Below the pieces are notes generated by a model, which saw nothing but the letters and a program-made list of their open reading frames with translations, was not told the origin of the DNA and did no database searches. The position numbers were made by a program, and so were the translations under genes. 64,000 bases of DNA from Podocnemis expansa (lineage: Eukaryota > Chordata > Testudines > Podocnemididae), in the NCBI GenBank assembly GCA_007922195.1, contig ML681995.1, positions 16,047,689 through 16,111,688 of the forward strand, given 5' to 3'. Positions 56,421-64,000 of the stretch are shown here, one piece after another. Every line of letters starts with the position of its first letter. Within the stretch, counting starts at the first letter, position 1.

Positions 56421-59399
56421 ATCAATGGTCTTTTAAGGAATAAGACCTATTTCTTGTGTGTATTTTGCATTTGGGATTTAAGCCATACCTTTATGGTGTT
56501 CGCTCCAATCAACTTGCAGTGTCCTACTTCTGTTACAGAGAAGGTTTCATTTGTATACACAGTCCTTTCAATATGTCAAGAAGAGAAGCAGATCCCTGGG
56601 ACTTGCTTATCTGTGACCAGGTTAGACACTGTGGGTGAGTGCAGTTTTTGTTCCTTCAAAGAGGGAGAAATTCATACCTTTTATAGATTTTTTTCAGAAA
56701 GAAGTGTCTGAAGAAGAATTTCTGACACCCTTGCAGCTCAACAGAGAGCTAGGAGACATGTCAAAAGCACAGCCAGGTCTGATTTTTCAGGAGGAGTCAT
56801 CAGTTGAAGCCAAGTGGTTCAGCAAATAATAATTATATATCTGACAGTAAGTCTTTTCTGGCGCTTGTTAGTTTGGATAGGCAGGTAGTTGTGACAAGCT
56901 TTCCAAACTCTCTAATGGCATGGATATTGAAGCTCTCTACTTTCTTATTAGCCAGATTAAGACTAGGTATTTTATGCATACTGATTATGATAGTTTTATC
57001 TGGTATTTTCTGCTTTGCTTTAGTTATCTCAGGACAGGAAGACCCCCCCTCCCCCCACTGCAGAGGTCCGTGTCATAAAATAGTTGGAAGATTTACTATA
57101 TTATATGCAATTTTGCTGGCCAAATAGTACGAGATTAGAAGCTGAGCTTTGAAAGGGAATTTTAAACTTTTGTTTTATAAATTGTTCCTGAGGCAAAATC
57201 TGTAAAAATGGTTGCATGATTTATTGACCTCCGCCCCCCACCCACACACACAAGGAGTTTTGTGGTTTCCTACTGAACTCCTGCTTCTTTGCAAGATTTC
57301 CTTGGCAGCACAGGAAGCATTGTGAACACTCTTCCCATTTAGACTATCTTATCATATATCTAGACGTGGCACACATAGCTGTCTTCACTACAGGAGAATG
57401 TTACTGAGGTTGGTATGATTTTGAAGGAGTGTGAGAGTTAGAAGAATTTTGTGCAGTCTTCTAAGTCCCTTAGGTATATCTGCTTTCTGGGAAAAAGATG
57501 TGTGTTTGACATTTCTTAAAATGCTAATGAAGACAAAGCCAGTTGTGTTTTCAATACATATCAGTGCATTGAATTAAACCCCAGTTATTGGAGTCTAAGG
57601 TTTGCGTTGACCATTTAACATGTATTAAACTTATAACTTCCAGGCCTCTGCTAAGATTTCAGTGTGGCTGGAATAGTGAAGCTAAAGTGACAGATCTGCA
57701 TATTATGCATCAAACCTCCTAATTTGCATTGTGTGTTCATCATGTGAAATGTAACATGTCACAGTGTTACCTATGCTGCCATGGTAACAAAGAAACAAAC
57801 AACATTTATCCTCCTGAACCTGTTTTTGCACACAGTCAGTTGGGGGAGAAACAATGAAAATCTGAAAGTTTACGTGAAGGATGCAAACTACCCAAGGAAA
57901 AGTTTTAACTGACTATAGAACTTTTGCAAAAACGGTTGTAATTAAAGAGCTATTAATTGGTTAAAATAAATAAGTATTTCATAAATTCCCTTTTCATTTT
58001 CCCCTGTCATTTTTGACAGGTTACAGCTAGTATTCCTACGAGTAGAAAGATTTCATAAATACTAGAAATGGTTCCTAAATTTACAACCCAAATACTTTAA
58101 CAGCTGCAAATGTTGAGGAGTGTGTGGGGATTGGGATGAGCTCAGACTCTGAACTCAGACTGACTTTTGCTTTCCTTATAATAGGTTGAATGAATACTCC
58201 ACATATAATCCTTTCCTTTCATTAGTCTCTATGGTGTTTGAAATCTGAATCCAGTTTTTTTTTCAGTCTAGTGAAAGCAAATATGGGTCTAATAACCTCT
58301 GAGTGTACTCCCTGGTGTTGCACATATTCCAAATTCTCTTCCCCCAAGAACTATATTATTATAAAAGTGAACATGATTTTTTTTTAAATTTTAGATTGGA
58401 TTTTCAGAGTTTTAAGGGAGTTAGGAGTTCATCTCCCATCAACTTCCAATGGGAATTACAAGTCTAATGAAGCTTGTAAGGAATTTTCTGTTAAAATTAT
58501 TCTTTTTTCAATGAAAGATTTCAATTTGGGTGTTACTTTAATTTTAATTTTAAAAAAAATCTGTAAGAAAAATCAAATTTTGGGTCAACTTGATCTAGTT
58601 CTAAATATTTCAGTTTGTTGAAATGATCCACAATGTTTCATTCCATTAAGTTTAGTATTACGTGGTGTCTGTAAATTTCTGTGGGAGTCTCACTGATGTT
58701 AATTAGATTGCTTATTCACCCATTTTCTGAGTGAGTTTCCATGCCAGTCTGCCTCTTTCATGATGCACATCTGTCTCCCTTCCCTACCTCCCTATGACAG
58801 ATCTGTGTGATGCATCATTATAGTCACATGACTGCTGTACTGTAGTTTAGTTAGGGAGCCTAGCCAACAAGAGAAAATGAATGCACGGCAAAAAAACTTA
58901 CTCGAAAGATATATTATTTCAAAGACAGTGTGAAAAGCAGGGCATTAGGTAATCTGCTTAACAGCTCCATAGTGGTTGCTGCTGGTGACTGTTCTACCTA
59001 CAAAGCTACAGTTCAATGACTTTAGGTATAGCTGACATTCTTTTTGTTCTTTAAAGAAATGAAAATAATGTGTTGTCAATTTGAGTGAAAAAAGAAAGAA
59101 TTGTATTTACAAAGGTACGGTGACTTTTTGACAATAGAATGATGAGCTAAAACCCTGGGTTTCAGACATTCCTCCTCACCCCACAAATACATACTCACTT
59201 GTGCAGCCAGAGCTAAAGCCTGTGCTGCCACATCCTCACGTACATATTCTAGCAATCTAAGTAGAGTTCAGCTAGTGCAGGTACATCTACATGAGCTGCA
59301 AATTACACCTCAGGCTGCAATGTAATCACACCTGTGGATCACTGCACTTACCTTCATAGATCTAGAAACCAACCCAAACACACCAAGAAATCTGTCAGT
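56421..59399. other. No gene recognised; possible conserved non-coding DNA
   Basis: Low-repeat, AT-rich DNA. About 57720-57815 has dense motif-like sequence including GCTGCCATGGTAACAA, close to an RFX X-box. 58395-58460 holds the old GGGAGTTAGGAG/CTCCCATCAACTTCCAATGG repeat. No exon recognised: the short frames at 56454-57127 have no domain, though one (56804-57127) contains a hydrophobic run of about 20 residues. Confidence 0.45.
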
Positions 59400-60200
59400 G
59401 AACTTTCAGAAGATGCTCTCAGAAGAAAGTCCAGGGCATGCACTTTAACATACACAAAAGAACATTCACTAAACAAGGATACCCAACCAGAGAAATAGCT
59501 TGCAAGATGGAATGTATTACTCAAATACTCCCAGAGAACCTGCTTCAGTAGCCGAAGACTTCCTTGGCAATCCCTCCCCCTGCCTGCACATTTCTAGTGG
59601 TCCCCTCGCACACCACATTGCAACCCATACTGGGTATCATCAAACAGCTACAGCCTATATTCAATGAGAACTCCATTCTGAAATAAATCATTCCTTATCC
59701 GTGTTCTTTCTGGCCTCCAAAAAATCCCCAGTCCTCTCCAAGCTTTCCACCACAAACAAGCTCCCAATGAATCAGAAAACACCAACTCAAAGTGGCACCA
59801 GACCTACCAAAATAACAGATGCAAAAACTGCAGACATAGCTCCCCTGTGATTAAGATCAATGACATCCTTATGCACCTTTCCCAGTTAATGGGTCCTACA
59901 TTGGTCTACCCAACATGTGATGTACCTCATCCAGTGCATTATATCAGATCGTTATTACGTTTGCAAATGAACCCAAACACAAAATGATAAAAGACAAAAA
60001 CACCTTCTTTTCTGTGGGTGAACACTTTTCATGAAATATTTATGCTATATCTTAGCTATCAGTCCTCATCTTCAAAGGAGACTTTCAGAAGACAAGCCTG
60101 GGTGATTACATTCATAAATTTGTTAGAAAGCAAAATTAATGGACTGAATAGAAAAATATTGGATTTATGGCTTATTACAATAAGCAATTAACCCACTAAC
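59400..60200 (+). mobile_element. Penelope-like element fragment, plus strand
   Basis: Decayed coding sequence. TACACAAAAGAACATTCACT recalls the polymerase end, and TTCTTTCTGGCCTCCAAAAA and GATGCAAAAACTGCAGACAT (a cysteine-region remnant) follow. Then GGGTCCTACATTGGTCTACC and GTACCTCATCCAGTGCATTA match the nuclease-domain order seen at 6.0-6.6 kb, shifted by single-base changes. No intact frame and no recognisable tail remain. Confidence 0.6.
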
Positions 60201-60280
60201 AAGTCCCTTAACAAGCTGATTTCTCCCTACCAACCCCCCTATTCATTTGCTTCTTGTGAATAGAGAGGTGTTGATAGCCC

Positions 60281-60500
60281 AGTGGTTTTCAAACTTTTTT
60301 TCTTTGGGACCCAGTTGAAAAAATCATTTATGCCCATGACTCAACACTTTGACTCTCAACATATAGATTATTGTGTTACATGGCCTTAGAACTCAGCCTC
60401 AGTGACCCAAATTTAGCGATTCTATTGCACAGGTTACAAGTTAATACATGAGTGTGATCTAAGGATACTTTAATACTGACTGGTGGCCCCAAAAAAGAAG
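60281..60500 (+). mobile_element. hAT left-end fragment
   Basis: Begins CAGTGGTTTTCAAACTTTT, a typical vertebrate hAT end, followed by GGGACCCAGTTGAAAA. No right end or duplication was found. Confidence 0.5.
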
Positions 60501-61309
60501 TGCGTTACAGCACCTTAGATTCTTGGTTTTCTTTAGATTAAGCTATGAATTTTGCCATTTTTCAGTCTTTTTATAGCTACTGGAAGTCGATGGATTTCCC
60601 AAAACTCTCTGCTGATTTTTTAAAGGTGAAGTGGAGCAGAGGTAGCTCAAAAAATTGATGGGCCAAATTCAGTCTTGGTGTAATTCCATCAGTATGTAGA
60701 AACATCAGGAACTCTACATAGCCTTAGGTTTATAGCTAACCCATCAAAGTGAATGTTCTGCAATATTAGACACTCAGAAAAAATGCAGGCAAAATGCTTT
60801 GGAACCAAAGACAATGAGCTCTCCTGGGACTGTGATAAAGACAGTGAGGAATGACTCTCTCTCCTTTGGGGAAATCACCAACATGTCTGGACAGAAATAA
60901 AAACTTGGCTGACCGTGATGCTAGGTAGTGCTGCATCTAGTGAGTCAAAGCTTTTTCATCTGATATGAGCTTAGGCTCAGCTTTGCAGACTTTACTCATA
61001 TTAAAGGTCCCATCTCTTAAGTAAATATGGCAGATATACAGCAGCTATGAGTAGATCTCAAAAACAGCTCTGCTGAAAGCTTTATTCAAAGATAGGTTTT
61101 TTCCAAGATGCGGGAATCTGCCAGTGGCTTCACTATAACTTAGGGATTTGCACAACAGAGACAAGGCTGTTTGAATCTGCAGAAAAGACTTCACATAGTT
61201 TGAAAGAAAAGCAAAGCACTGGGGTTTTAAAGCATCTTTCCAAGGCTTATTTTAGTTTCTATTAAAACTACAGCTATAGCTAATGGATTTAAAGTAGTTT
61301 GTACTGTTG
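60501..61309. other. No gene recognised
   Basis: Unassigned AT-rich DNA. Confidence 0.55.
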
Positions 61310-61440
61310 TTTATATTATTTGTATTGTGGTAACACTTAGGGGTTACATGGATGAAGGGCTCCAATGTGCTTGGTGCTGTGCAAACAGAGAACAAAAAGA
61401 TGTAGGCAACTGTCTCTTCAATGCCATTTCTAACCTCATA
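61310..61440 (-). mobile_element. MIR/L2-type 3' end fragment
   Basis: Plus strand reads TTATTTGTATTGTGGTAACA then GTGCTTGGTGCTGTGCAAAC, the reverse of the common old 3' end. Confidence 0.6.
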
Positions 61441-61998
61441 TTTTGTGTAACGTGAAATATATTAATTGGAGGGAAAGACTGAAATGTATTGTGGTAGAAA
61501 AGCCTTCAACGCATGGAAGTCCTCTGAAGAAGGAACAGATTCAAGACACACTTGGCTAAAATTAAGTGCCTCTGTGACCTCTTTTTCCTATTTTTGTTGG
61601 TCTTGGTATATTTAAAAATCAACATCTGTCTTAGCAGCCGCTGGTCTCTGATACTGGCAGATCAACTCAGATTAAAAGCACTACATAGTTCACCTGTGTA
61701 TGAACCTCAGCAGATTGTCAAGAGGAATTGTAATGTGTTCAAACCACAACACTTGTAAGATTTAACTACTCTGTTAACCTTTGCTATCCTGTTATTTATT
61801 TGCTATTATACATCTGCTGTAGTAAATCACTTAGATGAAAAGGAAATATTAATGTTTATATCCACTTGTCTATGAACCTGTTAGTTCCTAATGACACATG
61901 TCTCAGCAATTATACTGAGAGACCCGTGGCACCTTATAGACTAACAGATTTCTTTAGGCATAAGCCTTTGTGGGCTCCAACCCACTTTCTCAGCTGCA

Positions 61999-62027
61999 CT
62001 GATGAAGTGGGTTGAAGCCCATGAAAG
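61999..62027 (+). ncRNA. Hammerhead-ribozyme-like core, both boxes intact
   Basis: CTGATGA (61999-62005), one extra A, stem II GTGGG/CCCAT around TTGAAG, then GAAA and the start of stem III (GCATGT). It is the only copy here with both CUGANGA and GAAA unchanged. Cleavage competence depends on stems I and III, which I could not establish. Confidence 0.6.
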
Positions 62028-62050
62028 CATGTACCCGAAGAAATCTGTTA

Positions 62051-62558
62051 GGCTATGTCTACACATAGATGCTTATTTCAAAATAAGTTAATTTGAAATA
62101 AGCTAATTCGAAATAAAATCATTATTTCGAATTAACTTAAATCAAAAAAGCACAAACCTCAAATTGAAATAGCATGTCCAGACACAGGACTTGCTATTTC
62201 GAATCAGGAGAGGTGCACCATGGGAGGTGTGGCAACATGGCCTCCTCCCGGTGTCATGCCCCCACCCAATATATAGAAAAAGAAAGGCACCCTGGGAAGG
62301 AGAAGGGCAAATGCATTAATTCAAAATAAGGGTTATTTTGAAATAACACGTCCAAATGGCATTATTTCAAAATAACCGTTTCGCTTTAACAGACGATTCA
62401 AATTAAAGTAGGTTTAAGCTATTTCAAGTCAACATCTCTTGAATCGATATGATGGAGCTCATCATTTCAATTCAAAAGAACGTTGCGTGGACCTAATATT
62501 TTTTAAATAGACATAACCACCATTATTTTGATTTAAAAGATATGTGTGGACAATACCC
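62051..62558. mobile_element. Harbinger-type MITE, 508 bp, in Penelope tail
   Basis: Ends GGCTATGTCTACACATAG and (reverse-complemented) GGGTATTGTCCACACATA. Flanks are TTA (62048-62050) and TTC (62559-62561); other tail copies read CTGTTAGTCTATAAGG at the insertion point, so TTA was the original. Hairpin arms are 62166-62179 and 62187-62200 (13 of 14). Same family as 41.2 and 44.2 kb, opposite orientation. Confidence 0.9.
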
Positions 62559-62627
62559 TTCGCCTATAAGGTGCCATAGGACTGTCGTTGTTTTTGCTGT
62601 ATACAGACTAACTCAGCTACCCCTCTA

Positions 62628-64000
62628 GTAATTATATTTACACTTTTACCTATGACTGCTGTGTCTGTGCTTAATTAACCATAGAGCAGTAATATGTGTT
62701 AGTGTTTAGTTGTGAATTTATTTGTGTAAATTCTTATGAAAAAATAGTCAAAAAATAACATTGTTTCCCATTTGTCTAAATTACTCAGCATGGAGGGACA
62801 TTGGCTTCAAAGAGTGGTGTGTTATGAGCTCAATAATGGAACGCTATGGATACATGCTGCACTAGTATAGTTGGCTGTAGTGGGCCAGCCCGGAAGACTT
62901 TTGTTATGAAGAGGAGTAGTGTGACAGGCACACGGACCCCGGAGTACTGCTGCATGTTGAAAGAAATTATTGTTTAATTTTGCCTTTGCTTGGGCTAATT
63001 GCCACAAGGTTTAGGTTGTTTTGCCAAATGTATTGTTATGTCTTAGGTTGTTTTTGACATGTGCACGTTATCAGCCTGTGAAAGTTCGCCAGTTATCTGT
63101 TTGTGAAGGTTCCCCAGAATGAAGTGTTTTGCACAGAAAGTTTCCCAGAACTGGCTGTTTTGCATAGAGAGAGAGAGAGACGTAAATTTATTGTATGGGA
63201 ACGGTGGCAGGTAAACATCAGACCTTACAAAAGTCTAGGTGGTGGGGTGGGACTTTGAGACTCGCCATGGATGGATGATCAGCCATACCTGGATCCCTCG
63301 GGCGGCCACTCTGCGGCGCAGTGGGGTGCCCCGCTGTGTTTTGGAGTATGAGTGTTAAGTACTAATTGGTGTTAGTGCTTAGGTGTGAGCGGATTTCACC
63401 AGCACTGATAAGTGCTACTAAGTATTGTGTGCTTTGGTAAACTTAGTTTAGCTGATGACTTTCAGCTGTCTGGTGGCATTCTTTACTCCGGTACCCACAT
63501 GAACCTTACATTCTTGTAGCATTGGCAGACTGTGTTCAGCTATGAGAAGGCATGCTGAGAGAGACCGTTTCATTGATGATTCATCTGATTGCTGTCATGG
63601 AGCACTCTCGATAATAGATAGAGTCTCCACAAGCCATTTTTCGGAAGCCCTGAGGAGGAATGTATGAAGAAATTTTAAGAGACTGGCACACTACACCTCT
63701 GCTATCAGTTTGACTATAAACTCTATTCTAAATGTAATGTATTTTGTCTGATTTAACCTTTTAGCAACTCTTTTTTCCCCTTAGCTAATAAATCTTTAGT
63801 TTTAGTTTACCAGCAGAACTGATTACAGTATGGTTTTACATGAGACCCTGAGTATCTAGTGACCAGACATTATTTATGTGATTTTTTTAATAACCTTCTA
63901 TCACTATGTTCAGTTTGTCTGGGTGATAAAGAAAAGCTAGAGAGCATAAGGGGACTATCTGTGACTTCATGCTTAAACTAACATAGTGATCCTGAGTATC
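62628..64000. other. No gene; LTR-like segment at about 62900-63530
   Basis: The stretch has higher GC and CpG than its surroundings, three degenerate repeats (63078-63170, GAAAGTTCGCCAGTT / GAAGGTTCCCCAGAA / GAAAGTTTCCCAGAA) like an LTR enhancer, and CATTCTTGTAGCATTGGCAG near 63510. No matching duplication or coding region was found. The last 450 bp are unassigned. Confidence 0.35.

Larger units (their letters stand above)
61918..62627 (+). mobile_element. Penelope tail inverted pair, split by a MITE
   Basis: Left arm 61918-61992 (minus orientation) and right arm 61999 onward (plus orientation) are inverted tails around CAGCTGCA. Both carry the hammerhead-like region. The right copy runs GAAGAAATCTGTTA, is interrupted at 62051-62558, and resumes CGCCTATAAGGTGCCATAGG to the terminus ACAGACTAACTCAGCTACCC. 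Confidence 0.85.

Noticed and set aside
56804..57127. 107-aa frame with a hydrophobic stretch as a membrane protein
   Set aside because: No homology recognised, no coding context; hydrophobic runs are common in T-rich DNA.

Overview
The window looks like intergenic DNA from a turtle (Testudines), possibly a softshell; the species is an inference. It is AT-rich and packed with CR1 LINEs (both strands, full-length-type and 3'-end fragments), Penelope-like elements whose 3' tails carry a hammerhead-like core, PIF/Harbinger elements and their MITEs, hAT elements with 8-bp duplications, MIR-type SINEs and one tRNA/CR1 chimeric SINE. I find no convincing host protein-coding exon, rRNA or functional tRNA, no CRISPR array and no prokaryotic signal. 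Every open frame I could assign belongs to a decayed mobile element.

Layout. 1-2610: 5' half of a CR1 on the minus strand (ORF1 zinc-finger and esterase parts, ORF2 endonuclease), cut by the window edge. 2611-3640: a hairpin-rich MITE candidate and a CR1 3' end. 5690-7084: 3' half of a Penelope-like element (reverse transcriptase, GIY-YIG nuclease, hammerhead-like tail). 7085-13080: one minus-strand CR1 split by a two-gene Harbinger element (7228-11024, 3-bp duplication ATT) and by a MITE (11241-11976, duplication TAA, holding a 400-base assembly gap). 13105-15852: two hAT elements. 17313-21632: a second two-gene Harbinger element whose transposase is split by a MITE (18228-19688), itself split by a 793-bp solo LTR (18339-19131) with exact 5-bp duplication GTGTC. 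22.0-27.4 kb: MIR, a (CA)n tract and Penelope remnants. 27.4-32.2 kb: two minus-strand CR1 copies, the second with the best-kept reverse transcriptase here, plus MITEs and a small hAT. 34.6-64 kb: sparser, with further MITEs, hAT elements at 45.7, 49.2 and 51.8 kb, a Penelope fragment at 59.4 kb, and an inverted Penelope tail pair at 61.9 kb interrupted by a MITE.

How the parts relate. The Harbinger elements encode a DDE transposase and a Myb/SANT-like partner in convergent orientation. The MITEs share termini (GGSTATGTCYACAC), 3-bp duplications and a recurring internal hairpin with them, so they look like internally deleted derivatives. CR1 would supply the reverse transcriptase for the tRNA-headed SINE that ends in CR1 sequence. 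The nesting gives a relative clock: CR1 and some Penelope copies are older, Harbinger and its MITEs inserted into them, and the solo LTR is later still.
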